A stretch of DNA of 64,000 nucleotides from Paralichthys olivaceus (taxonomy: Eukaryota; Chordata; Actinopteri; Pleuronectiformes; Paralichthyidae): contig NC_091096.1 of assembly GCF_024713975.1 (NCBI RefSeq), positions 8,132,001-8,196,000 on the forward strand. Direction: 5' to 3'. The translations under genes and the position numbers were made by a program. This document shows, in pieces, positions 36,768 to 48,709 of the stretch (positions within the stretch are counted from its first letter, which is position 1; every line of letters starts with the position of its first letter). The notes beneath the pieces were generated by a model that saw only the letters and a program-made list of their open reading frames with translations, was not told the origin of the DNA and ran no database searches.

Positions 36768-37067
36768 AAGGGAGGCTGCGTTTGTGACAACGTGGTGGAA
36801 TTGGACTCAGAGAGGATCAGTCCAAGTCCTTAATGTTTGAGATGAGTGCAGAGTTCATAATAAAACATGCAGAAGAAAACATATACAATCACATCACCTC
36901 TATAGAAGGAGGAGTGAAAAAGCAGCCATGATTTTTTTATTAAATATCATTCCACCAAATATTGATTTCATAAAGTAAATCTAAATCGACTGTGTGCAGC
37001 TGGTGTTCACCTTTTCTGCACAGTGGTACAGTCCATCGCCAGCTCGTCCCAAAATACGGCGCCAGCC
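33735..37067. other. AP3S1-CDO1 intergenic region
   Basis: AP3S1 and CDO1 are divergently transcribed here, about 3.4 kb apart. The first ~300 bases are G/C-richer with TCC repeats (33930-33970) and probably hold the AP3S1 promoter and 5' untranslated region. The rest is AT-rich with no conserved coding sequence. I looked specifically for ATG12, which lies between these genes in human, and did not find its Lys-rich core or its C-terminal Gly exon on either strand. A GA tract occurs near 36.7 kb. Confidence 0.75.
36702..36765. repeat. (GA)n tract with G-rich interruption
   Basis: GA dinucleotides over 64 bases, interrupted by 'ggggggg' near 36720, about 300 bases upstream of the CDO1 TATA box. 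GA tracts near promoters can bind GAGA-type factors or form triplex DNA; no role is shown. Confidence 0.9.
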
Positions 37068-37075
37068 TATAAAAA
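37068..37075 (+). promoter_or_regulatory. TATA box of CDO1
   Basis: TATAAAAA flanked by G/C ('gcc-TATAAAAA-gtc' context) lies 96 bases before the CDO1 start codon. That predicts a transcription start near 37100 and a 5' untranslated region of about 60 bases. A TATA promoter suits a strongly regulated, tissue-restricted gene such as CDO1, in contrast to the TATA-less neighbours. Confidence 0.7.
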
Positions 37076-37163
37076 GTCATCGTCTCTGCAAAGTTGGTGA
37101 GAGAAACTTGTTTGTTTTAACGAAGGCAAATTAAACCCGAGGGAGTAATAAGGTCAGAGAGCC

Positions 37164-40100
37164 ATGGACCAAACCGAGCTGCTGAAGCCAGAGACTCTGG
37201 ACGAGCTGATCAAAACCCTGCACGACATCTTCGACAGTGACTGCATCAATGTGGAGGAGGTCCAGGGTGTGATGGAATCTTATGAGAGCAAACCTCAGGA
37301 GTGGATGAAGTACGCGAAGTTTGACCAGTACAGGTAAAAAAATAATACACCCAGCAAATACCCTGGTCCTGAGATATTACTCATTTATTCTGCTGATGCA
37401 CTTTGCACTCACAACGTCCCAGTGAGCTGCTTCTAACCAGTCATATTCTTTTTATAACCTTTTCTTTATAATGGCTCTGTATTACATTTTATTGCAAAAA
37501 TTAAAAAACAAAGACATGTGATGGCTGCTTTATACAGACGCATGTTTGACTTGAAAAGCAATTGCGGTAATAACACATTAAGGATGGGTTATTTATGAAA
37601 GTTTGCAAACTACTAATTTCATGTATAAGAATAGCTGCTTTCTTTCTTTCTTTTTATTTTATATGGTACATTTTATTTCATGTAGAAGCACAAAGCTTGA
37701 GCTATATGGAAGTTGTAACCACAAAACTGTGTGGGAAGTGTAGAGATAAACATTGGACACAAGATAAACCAAACATACAAAATGAAAATAATGATAATAA
37801 TGATAATAATCATCATCATAATAATAATTAGACCATTAAATTAACGAAATGCATAAAAACAATAAAATGAATAAGATACAATAACATGGTTATGTTATAT
37901 CAATATACTTGTTTTTTATGCTTTTGTAGGATTTTTATTTTTAATGCAGCCTGTTTATTATGTTATTAGTGTAAATGTGCAGTTGTGCTTTATCCCTGTT
38001 ATTGGGGATATAGTTATATCCTCACTATATAAAATAAAGTGCAGCTGTATTCAATGATTTTGTGAAAAGCTCCATGTCGCAGTGTTTTGATGGGTGAGGG
38101 TCGGTGGAAAGAGGGAGGGGGCAGGGCACCGTCCAATCAAACACCGAGGACAGACACACACCCGCTGATTATTGCTGGGAGATGGATGTGTTTGTGTGTT
38201 TGTGTGTGCATGAAAACATGCAGAGTCTCCTCAGTTTTTCTCAATTCAAACTAAGCAGGGACACATAATATCAGACTGCTGCAGTTTGTTTGTGGATGGA
38301 CATAAAAAAGACAAAGAGTAGTGGGGAGCCAGTGCACCCCCCCCCCCCCCCCCCTTGTTGTCTGTCCCCTGTGAGGTCCAGCTGGATTTTTAGTGCAAGA
38401 GACAGATTGTGTTTTCTTTGGCTTCTGTCAAATACAGAAAAACACACATTTCCTTATTGTAGGACAAGTTGACATGATGGAATTTCCCATAAAATGAAAA
38501 TCAAGCTGTAGCAATGTGGCAATACATTAGAAAATAAATAAACCTGATAATACATGTGCACACGTCAAGATTTAAGTATATAATTGATCGAGAATGTATT
38601 TATATCAACTTTACAAAAACTTTCCATGACACATGTTGTCCTCTGCATTTCCCTAAGACCATGAGTCTTCATCTAAAACTCATAATGTTCCACACAGTAC
38701 ATTTTCCTGCTCGTTTAACAGGTTGTAATCTTCTTTACTTTCTTCAGGTACACAAGGAACTTGGTGGATGAGGGAAATGGGAAGTTTAATCTCATGATTC
38801 TGTGCTGGGGTGAAGGACACGGCAGGTGAGACACTTTTACGTGGAACACAGTCATTTACATGACAAAATACGTGCATAATCTGTAATATATGCAGTAAAT
38901 ATGAAGATTATATTCATACATAATGTTCTTATTTAATGCAACAGAATAGTTTGGGTCTCATGGATTACCACAGACATATTTAAACCTATTATACACATAT
39001 TTTATGTGTATTTTATATTTCAATGTTTGTCTAAATTACAGTGTGTGATTATGATGTGTATTTCATATTTATAATTAATATGTTAATATTAATTAAGTGT
39101 CTGAGTATTGTTAAAAAGTAGTAGTATAAGTATTATTTGTATTAATATGATTTGGATTGTTATTATACCTGTTGTATTATATTAGCTCTAAAGCAATAGA
39201 CCTATATATTTGTAGATGAATCTTAGAAGCTAATGTGTTTTTGATAAATATGAGATTCTTTTCTCAGGTCCAGGTTCACTGATGTTTCCTTTCTATAGAC
39301 GTCGGGCCAACATATACAAGTCATTTTCTTTGGTCAATTATTTTATTAGTTGTTAAAGATAAGAGAGTCCAATGTTCGGCAGCCTGACAGAAAGGTTGTG
39401 TCAACAGACATTATTTGATGATATCGGTCGTATGCCCCACTTCGTCAACAAATGTCAGCTGAATATAGACGATAGATGTGGAAGCGATTCATTCAGATTT
39501 GATTTGGTTTAATCATTTGTGGATGCGCTGCAAAACTGAACGGCAGGATCTTTATATGAGGTCTGTCATAAGAGCAAGCACCACATCCCTGCTGCAGTTC
39601 TCTCACATACCTGCTGTGGTGTGGACGAGGTCGTAACAGGGATGTGGTTTTACCGTTTCTAGTCTAAGCGTTACATACATCTTTGCTCTTGTGTCGTGTT
39701 TGTAGCCTCAGAGTGACGGTGACTGGTGCAGGGATTCAGTGCAGCAGTAGGGATGTGGTGTACGTAATGGTTTACCAGATGTTCGAGTCTTAAAGAATGG
39801 CATGTCTCACGGGAGCAGCCTCAGTGTGTTGCACACGTGTTACTGCATATTGTTTTAGGAACTGAAGCAGCATCACATCATGATGAGTATTCATAGAATG
39901 GATGAAGTCAGCCCTGCCAACCGGAGACATTGAGAGTTTCTAAAAACGCAAACTCTCCCAAAAACAAAAATCCTCTCATCATTAGAGTAAATGTCTCTGA
40001 ACTTGTCTAGTCCGGACATTTTCTGACGCCGTGTCCCTCTGTGTTCCTTTTAACGCTTTGCAGCAGCATCCACGACCACACGGACTCCCACTGTTTCATG

Positions 40101-40633
40101 AAGCTGCTGCAGGGTCAGCTGAAGGAGACGCTGTTCGAGTGGCCCGACTGTCAATCTCACGGAGATATGGTGCAGAGGTCGCAGAGAATTCTGCAGGAAA
40201 ACAAGGTTGCTTACATAAACGGTGAGAAACTGGACCTGGTGTGTGGATTGTTTCTGCTCTTCTTTCATGTTAATATCACTGAGATCTATTGATATCTCTA
40301 TTTGTGCTCGGGACACGCTCACATCGTGTTGCTGTAGCTAAACTGCTGTGTTCCGTCAGTAGAACAAACATCCTTTACACGGTCTGTTCTTCACAAGATA
40401 CGCTGCTGTGACTTATCTCAGTGTAATATGTTTTTTTAATCAATGGGCGACCCAGTTACCAGCCAGTTGTAACTTCACACTGAACAATATTCAGGTCTCC
40501 CTCCCCAATTCTCTGCTGACTGTGTATTTTCACAGTCTACGGAGCCCTGGTGTGATGTTTGTACTCAGTCGAGGCCTGTGAGCCCCGTTTCACAGCATTC
40601 CAGTGGCATACTCTGTTTAAATGTTGTTTGTTC

Positions 40634-40690
<57 letters not shown>

Positions 40691-42066
40691 CTCCCTGGGC
40701 CTGCATCGTGTGGAAAATGTCAGCCACACTGAGTGTGCAGTCAGTTTGCATCTGTACAGTCCCCCTTTCCAGGCGTGCCAGACCTTTGACCAGCGGACAG
40801 GCCACAGGAACACTGTCAAGATGACATTCTGGAGCAAATATGGAGAGAGGACTCCTTTTGTAAGGGGCTTTATTTCATTTTTATAGCTTTAAAACATAAA
40901 TTCAATGACATTCAAAGTAACCAAGGAAATTTCAAACTTTGCTAAAGTCAAATTCTGTAGGTGGGATTCATGAAATAGTTGGAAGTTAAACCCAGAGATG
41001 TGTCATGTTATGACAATAAATATGTTGAAATAAGAAAACTTTTTAAATCAGCATTTCACTCAAGACACTAACAACCTAAAGTAACGTCACTGTAGTTTTA
41101 CACCTGAACAGACTGATTCATTCTATCAATCCTCTTTTGTTTTTTATCCATATATTAACCTTAACCTTTATATATATATATATATTGATATATTTAACTG
41201 CTGAAATGTACACTATATATATCACATAACTTGCACACACCTGGCACTTTAGTGTGTCTTTTTAATACCTCCCACAGGATCATGAAAAACATTTAATTGA
41301 ACGCACACAACCACCTCCGCCCCCTGAAATTTACCACCTCGTGAGCAGGATGTGGGAACTTTTAATAGTGTGCTGCTGCTCACATTGAGTACAGCAGCAC
41401 CCCTGGAAAAGACGGAGGTTTTATGAGAAAGTTTCCACTTTGTTTCCATATTCTGCTGCTGTTTCAGGAGAAATGTTGCTGTAGTGCGCAAGAAAAGTTT
41501 CTCAATGAACAAGTGAGAGCTGTTTTTTTAATGTTCATGGAGATAAAAGTATAATAATTTCATAATGAACCTTAATAAATATGAAACGTCCTCTTAAAGT
41601 CGACCTCAAAAAAACTTGACATGAATGAAAACGACACAAAAAGGTGAAAAGGTGAAATGAGAGAAGCCGCAGTGTTGGAGCTCTGCCTGCTTCAGCCAAC
41701 AATAGTGGCCTTATCTGAAATCTACGAGTTGTATAAGCATACCTTGAACACGCTCCCAAGTTAGCGCGTTATATTGCAACACAAAAAGGCGGCGATAAGA
41801 TAGTAGAAGAAACAAGTATGTGAGTGTGAGTACACAATGACCTTAACTCAACACTCGCACAAAAGCTTTGAATCGTTGTGGTTCCAGGGTGAGGATTTGG
41901 GACAGATGACCAATTAGGTGCTGTATTATCCAGGTTTAGCCTTGAAGAGGACGTACTTAAGAGACGCTGTAGCTAATGTGTAATTCACTGACCTCTGACC
42001 TCATCGTCTCACTCTCTCTGTCACTTTTTTCATCAGGAGACCACAGTTTCCCAAGAGAACAACTGA
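37164..42066 (+). CDS. cdo1: Cysteine dioxygenase type 1
   Basis: CDO1 is the cytosolic non-haem Fe(II) cupin enzyme that oxidises L-cysteine with O2 to cysteine sulfinate, the entry to taurine and sulfate. Exons are 37164-37333, 38748-38825, 40064-40221, 40690-40859 and 42037-42066. They join in phase to 201 codons (human 200). The start [16 protein letters not shown] matches the family N terminus, and the end is SQENN. Visible active-site residues are Arg60 (substrate carboxylate), iron ligands His86, His88 and His141, and the Cys93 and Tyr158 that form the thioether cofactor. Numbering after ~120 is one higher than human because of one extra residue in WPDCQSHGD. Exon 4 follows a long GT repeat that runs into the AG. 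The gene is divergent from AP3S1 and convergent with CEP78. Confidence 0.98.
37334..38747 (+). other. CDO1 intron 1
   Basis: AT-rich intron of 1.4 kb with short AAT/ATC runs near 37.79-37.83 kb and a C18 run at 38337-38354. No other feature recognised. Confidence 0.85.
38337..38354. repeat. C18 homopolymer
   Basis: Run of 18 C in CDO1 intron 1. Long G/C homopolymers are rare in vertebrate DNA and can form i-motif or G-quadruplex structures; the exact length should be treated with caution. Confidence 0.9.
38826..40063 (+). other. CDO1 intron 2
   Basis: 1.2 kb of AT-rich sequence, with a more balanced segment near 39.55-39.80 kb. I see no exon or recognised repeat. Confidence 0.85.
40064..40221 (+). 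CDS. cdo1: CDO1 exon 3, iron-binding cupin motif 1
   Basis: Encodes [17 protein letters not shown], which contains His86, His88 and the cross-link Cys93, followed by KETLFEWP. All catalytic residues of cupin motif 1 are intact, which argues for an active enzyme. Confidence 0.97.
40642..40687. repeat. (GT)23 repeat forming the CDO1 exon 4 acceptor region
   Basis: A perfect GT repeat of 46 bases is followed directly by the AG acceptor at 40688-40689 and exon 4 at 40690. It replaces the usual polypyrimidine tract. A few more TG units precede it from 40635. Confidence 0.97.
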
Positions 42067-44659
42067 CCGTAACCGAAGGAGGCGCCGCATGACGAAGACA
42101 GTTGCATTTGAAATGACAATGGGACATGGGGATCAAAGGAAGTGAAAAGCAGAACCAACTATGACTAAGCAAAACATGTTAAAAAAAAAAAAACAGATCA
42201 GGAGCAGACCGGTTCAAAAGGACAACCCGGTAATTAGAATGGCTTTATCACCGCCCAGTGTGAGCTTGGCAAATACTGATGAGCGCAGGATGAATGCATG
42301 AATAGGCTCGGACATGGACTGAATCTGCCTTTTGTTTGCCGGGCCTGAGGAGACCCTTTTCCAATAACAACATTCCTGTCTACCCATGACCTGTGCACCC
42401 TCATTTCTCTAAAGTTATGGCCTATAATCGAAGAGTAGAGCGCAAGCATTTCTAAAAACAAAACTGGAAGATATTGTTATAGCGTTTCTCTTAAAATTTC
42501 TCCACAACAAGGAAAAGGAACACGAATCTCGATGGAGCACTTTTATATAACTGTGTTTAGTTTGTACCGCTCTAAATAATCTTAACACCTGTTGAGAATT
42601 GTGATGACATGTAACTTGTGTGTACAGCCTGATTCAAGAAAAGAAAGTGTTTGTTCAGTTTGGATGAAGAAGTGTAAAGCTTGAGAGTTGTGTTGTTTTT
42701 ACAAGTGTGATGCTTTTGTAATTTATTTACAGAGTACTCTGTCCATGGAAGGAGTGTTTGAATCAACCGTGTTTCTCCGAAATGTATTCATACAAGTTTT
42801 GACCAAGAGAGTTTTTAGAGAGGGACTACTTCTTTTTCTCTTTTGTTTTTGGCAGATAAAATGTGTTTAGATTAAAACTCTTTTTTTTTCCTCTCAGGAT
42901 TTTGGCATATTTCGATGGTAGCTGTATTTATGAAGTGTGTAGTTTTACAGCATAGCACCAGCACCTCTCATAGCTCTGTCAAATGCATGCCTGCTTTTTG
43001 TGATGCAGTAAATTATGAATCTGGCCATGACTGTAGACCATTAAACACGATTACCCTTTCACAGAACTGCAGTTTGGGCTGTCTTTACTGTTTCATGTCA
43101 CAGTTTTTTATATTTATTATTGTCACTACCAACCAAGTTTATAATGCAGGGGGGGATATGGTGATCACTACGTCCATCTGTCTGAAATCATTTTGTTCAT
43201 GGAGCAAAACCCGAACACTATTTGGTCATTTTTTATGAAACTTCACTATGATGGTCCATTTTTTTTTATGTTTTGCGCTTCGTGTTTTTTTTTTTTTTGT
43301 CGTTTTCCTGTCAACAACTTCGACTTGGCCGAATTGAAAGTATGTTTTTGTTTCTGGTGTAAAACATAAAAAATATATGATATTCATTCAGAAAACTCAG
43401 ACTAATATTAAGGTAGCGCTGCATCTTAATGTTTTGGGTTTCTTGAAATTTTTATTGTTTCTTTATTTCCATGACAACAAGTGTAGTTTGTCAACTACAG
43501 GATCACTCAATGAATACCTTTCTAAATTGTGTGTGTGAGTCAAGTTGTGGGACCTTAATCCATTTACTCAGTCACATTATGGGATCTTATATTCCTAATG
43601 GGAACAAAAAGCAAGTCCCTATAACGTACATTTTTTAAATGGTTAAAAAGCTGAGGGCTAGGCAAGTCCATAAGAGCAGTTTCGGGGAGAGCTCTGTGGC
43701 TCATGATGTTTCTGGTTTAACAGGAAATAGTTCTGACTTTGACATTCAGCGTTCAGGCAAAGTTAGTTGGAAAGATCGGCTTCATTTTGTTGCTGCTACG
43801 TGTGTGATGTGTTTCTCCTCTATCAAAATAGAACCTAATGAAAGTAGGCTGTCCCCGCCTCTAATGGCGCATTGATCGTCACGTTACAGTGGAAATACAG
43901 CCATAGATTAACATTGATTAACTCTGTCTGGCACCAGCCTGGCAAACAAATAAATACACACATTGGAAACTTAAAAAGATTACTTTAATAAAGCACATGA
44001 CTATCAGACTAAAATTAATATCTCCTTGGCAAGAAAAGATTTGGATGAAAAAATTAGTTTTCATTGGTTTTAAAAGTGTTTAAATCCGATTCTCCTAAAT
44101 CCATTTGAGTTTTATGTGGAAAAGATGAAGCACCACAGACGACAGATGGACATCAGTGTATGTGTGAAGCTTCATCTCCCTGTGCAGTTAACACATCATG
44201 GTTACAGACTCAGTCAGTATAATTACGTATACTTCACCTTTTACTGTCAGTTGTTTATGTCCAGCGAGACCGTTGCAAACCTGATGAGAGAATTTGACAT
44301 AAGAAGCACGTGAATATTGCATTCTGCATACCACCGGCCTCTAGACCTCTATATTTGCATTTTTCTTTTCTATACTGTCTTTATGCTTTTTCTTCATGTG
44401 AAAAAATGGATTCTGTGTTTCTTCTGAGGTTGGACTTTTATAAGTGGGTATCTTAGTCCTGGGAAGTCGGGGGAGAAACACAGTTTCCATTTCGATCTCA
44501 GTTTTCATAAATAAAAAAAGGAAGGCCAGCATCAGGAGATGGATTTAGGCACATTGAATCATACATTCTGCATCACCCTGGTTTTCAGTTCCACTTTTAT
44601 TCAGCGAAGGCGGCTTTTTCTCTCAGAATAACTCTCACAACCAACAGTGTGGTCATCCC

Positions 44660-44722
44660 AGAAACATGCGTCATTACATTTCCCCATCCTGGGACTAACA
44701 AGGGATTATCTTATCTTATCTT
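44660..44722 (+). mobile_element. 3' end of an L2-type LINE (short fragment)
   Basis: 'tttccccatcctgggactaa' followed by 'gggattatcttatcttatct' has the same tail as the fragment at 21.7 kb. Only the extreme 3' end is recognisable. Confidence 0.5.
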
Positions 44723-45429
44723 TAGAGTCACATGTCATCATTGTTTGCCTTCACCAGCGTATTTGGGAGGTGAGTTAGTCGAATACAGATCCTCAGGTTT
44801 TCTCTGCAGCAGGTCAACCATGGGATGGCCTCAAGCCACAGTTACGTAACAACAGAGTGGCAGCCGCCATTGCCCCAGTGAAGCACCTGTTTTGTAAGAG
44901 GCCATGATCAGCGTGTGCCAGGCAGGATGCAGACTCCTGCAGAGCCCTTTATTGATCGTGGGGCTGCCTATCAAATGATTCATCCTTCAATAAAAGAAAG
45001 GAACAGCGCAGAGTCAGAACACTGCTGGCTGATGATTCATCCACAACAACAACCAACCAGAGGGTGTTGAGACAATAAAGCCTTTTTTTACAGATTATAT
45101 GATTCGATTTGTGAATGCAAACTATCTCTCAATCTTCAATTATGGTTAAATCCTCCTTATGCATACATCAACCTCCGCTGTAAAACATTACATATTACTG
45201 CTTATGCTATGAAAACATTTAAAAAATATATTTATCATTTCACGGGGCAGATGCTGACAGTAAACGTAATATTTGGGGGAACACGTTCAGAAGGTTGAAG
45301 GTCAAGTATGTGTAGGATTTTGAAGTTATCCCACTCTGTAGTGACAAATTAAGTGATTAGTGATGCTGATTGTAGCTTCAAATTGCTAACTTGTTGATCG
45401 TAGGTTTGTTTAATTGTTTGTTTGTTTAT

Positions 45430-45700
45430 TTGTCAACAGGATTACTGAAAAGAATGGATTTCCACAAAACTATGTGGAACGATGGGACATGAGTTGAGAG
45501 AGAACCCATTAAAGTTCTGCCTGGATCAGGACAAACAGGACAAACCGGGATTTAAATTTTTTTTTTTAAACATAGGAATTGATCTCGATGGAAAAAAAGA
45601 GGAATATTTAGGGAACTGAAACCATTGACTGCAATTTGATGATGATCCAAATAAAAATCCAGGTCTGTCGGGCCTTGGCTGAAGCATTTGCTCTACTTAG
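45430..45700 (+). mobile_element. Interspersed repeat family A, copy 3
   Basis: Degenerate copy with 'tatgtggaacgatgggac' in place of the core and 'gatctcgatggaaaaaaaga' (45581-45600) followed by 'ggaatatttagggaactga'. The order and spacing agree with the copies at 4.8 and 27.0 kb. Confidence 0.5.
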
Positions 45701-48700
45701 TGCCATTCTGGTTACTTATTTATTAATAGTTTTCACTTTGCACAGTCGTAAAATGTCTTTTCCTTCTTCATGCCTCCTCTTGATGTAATCAGACTCAGCA
45801 TCACATCCTTTGCTTTATATTGCACTTGAACTAAATTATCGCAATATTGAAATACTTTTCCTCCTCCACTACACCTGACTACTTTCAGTTCAGTGTAATT
45901 CAGATCTATAAGTGGATTTTGTTCTGGGAATATATATGCACTCCGTTCAGAACAAAATGAAGAGCGTGTGATAAAAGGAAAACAGCAACACCACAGTAAA
46001 GATAAAAAAAAAAAGATAAGTCGCATGAGTGCAAGTGATACAAGCAAACATGAATTTCACAAGCGAACTTTTCACTTTTTCAGTTTTATAGTTATTATTA
46101 CTGACTGTCCACACAGAGCTGCTGTGGTCAGTGCTGCAGCCTGCAGGACTCACCTGTATATGTTCTATGATACAATGCATTTCTCTGCTGATTTTCTTCT
46201 GCTCAGTTCTCCTGAATGAATGTCATGAGTGTAGATGTTGACCTTGGCTGGTATCTCTCTCGCTGGTGTGGAATGCAGTCACAACAGTGGTCTACTTGTC
46301 TTACTGGAATATTTGGAAGTGTGTCAGTTTTCATGTGGTGTTTGGATTGTTGTTTCGGCTTCATCCCTCCACCTCCACTGGGATCTCTCCTCTTCGTTCG
46401 CTGGGCTCTGTGGAGCAGCTGTGGTTATGGTGGAGATCACAAAACGTTACAGCATTTTTCACACTGTTTTTCTGGTTTTGTTCTGGCGGCGCCGATTCAA
46501 AGGGCAAAGTAGAGTCTGAGACTGCATCCTGTGATGATAACAACAGGCCTGTGGTGCTTCTTCTAAAGAAGTGGACGAGCTCTGATAATAACACTTATCG
46601 AAGCAGGCTCAGTACACTGATAGTGAGCCGCTCATCCATACAGCAAGTGGTGCACATTCTGTAAACTGAACACACAGTGGCATGACAGCCCATTGTTTTA
46701 CTACACGAGAGTGATAACAGTCGTGCTCTTCACCTTTAATACCATTAGGCTTATCGATTCATATATTACTTACATACTCACATGCACATAACATTTCAAT
46801 TATGAGCTTTTTATGTTTTAATGAATCCCAATTCAATGTTAAAGGGTCAGATCACTCAAAACAAAAATTATCAAAGCTATACTGACCATTTCCCATTTTT
46901 CCAGATCTCACTTCACTAATATTAAATAAGCTTTACTTACTTACTACTAAGCGTGACCAGGCGACAACATACCTTTTAATCACAAACCCTTAATGAATGG
47001 ATGCCATACATTGTTTTTAGATTTTTGTGTGTAACTCCATTTTATTCGTTTTCTGCACTGGTTATCTTGTTTTAATTTCATTCTTTCCATCACACACTTT
47101 GTGACTTTGTTCATTAAAGTTCTACATATAAACAAAGGTTATCGTCATTATTTACACAATGACCTATTGTGTCAGTTATTCTCAATGACCTCAGCTTTGA
47201 CAGTCCTTCTCTACACCAGCCTGGTTCCTTTCCAGCAGCACAGTTTTTGGCATTCTACTGCCTTTATATAACTTTACTTCCACTTTCACTCTGACCGCAT
47301 ATTCTTCTTTGCTTCTTTTGTTCAATTCTGGTAAATGCTAAAATCTTGTGCAACAGTAATACGAGTTGAGGAGTCATTGAGACAACCAGAATGAGCACCT
47401 TTCACTTTAGTCCACAGAGGCAGTGAGATAGAGCTGTTACAACTGAAGTCCTGCTCAACATGCAGTTTCAATTTCTGTTCCTTTGCAGAGAAACACACTT
47501 CTGGCGTTCAGTGGTGTTTGGTTCTCACTGCTAATGGAAAATATGCACAGAACACTATGTTCCGTTCAACCCCAGAAGAATCTCGCTGTGGTCCAATTTT
47601 TTTCTCTCAACAGAAGCTGAAAACACTAAACTGTAGTAAACAGATTCTGGTCCTGAAGGGAAGTTACTACTTTACGAGTAGACACAGGTTCCAAAGAGCA
47701 TTTAGACACAATTCTATCCACTGACATTCTGAATAAAATGGACAAGTAACAGTGAGAGAGGGAAACTTTTATTGACACATGACTTGACAACAAATGCGAG
47801 TAAAACCTACATGTTTAACAAGTAAGCAGCCATTTTTAGATGATGTGGCAGAGCATTATTGATCAGTGTTAGTTCTTGGCACTGCACGTTTAAGGCATAA
47901 ACTGTTAAAAAGTTATATTTAAGCATATAAAACCTTAAAATGTGAAATTGTGACGTAAACTGGGGAAATACGGATTCACCATAAAGGTGCATTTATGACA
48001 TTTCGTTGACTCTGGAGTGAAAGAAGATTGAAGAGAAACATAATCTAAACCTGATAAGATGTTGTACAAACCTACTAAGTGCAGAATATCCCTTTAACAA
48101 ACAGTAAAATGAGAATACAAAAATATACAAATATACATACTTTTAAATTTCACAGGATTTCACTTGAACCCCTGCTTTGTCTTAGATGCAGCAAGATGTT
48201 TAACTGACTTCTCATGTGCTCCACAGAAACATGAATAACCTGAGGTCGACTCAATAATAATTCTGGTGTTGTGATCTATAGTGAAGGAAATGTGAATTAA
48301 ATCTCCATCACAGCCATTCATAAAAGTGAACAAAGACGTAACAGAGAGAACATTGAAGAGATGAAGACGAGAACAGACCCTTACAAACTTTTTGTATTCC
48401 ACTGGTCAGAAAGATCATTTACTAAGTGCCCTCCTGAACCACCCAGAGACCTGATCTGCTCCAGACTCTCCCTCCCAAGATAAGCTTTCTCCTCTGACCG
48501 AGACTGACCTGTAGTCACTAACCTTCCCTTTCCACTGATCCCACTGACTCTGCCTTGTCACTAACCTTCGATATAACACATATTCCACCGTGAGACCCAT
48601 TGCTATGGGAACTGTGACTTTGAGCATTGCTGTATCCATGGGAACTGTTTCTGTGATGTGAGTTGCTCCGGTGAGAGTTGCTGTTGCTGTCGAGCTTCCT

Positions 48701-48709
48701 TTGTTTACC

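Larger units (their letters stand above)
42067..48709. other. CDO1-CEP78 intergenic region with both 3' ends
   Basis: CDO1 and CEP78 converge here across 6.6 kb. A plus-strand ATTAAA at 42871 is a possible CDO1 polyadenylation signal. On the minus strand, AATAAA at 47773-47768 is a possible CEP78 signal, which would give a ~0.9-kb 3' untranslated region. Repeat fragments are listed separately. Several open frames near 44.1, 46.0-46.7 and 47.5 kb have no recognisable similarity or splice context. Confidence 0.7.

Noticed and set aside
36600..36840. Arg-Glu repeat open frames upstream of CDO1
   Set aside because: Translation of the GA dinucleotide tract in two frames; not a protein.
33735..37163. 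ATG12 between AP3S1 and CDO1
   Set aside because: Expected from human synteny, but the conserved core and C-terminal glycine exon could not be found by reading either strand.
46235..46664. Overlapping open frames of 94-132 codons in the CDO1-CEP78 gap
   Set aside because: Three frames overlap on the same strand, with no recognisable similarity and no coding-like codon pattern.
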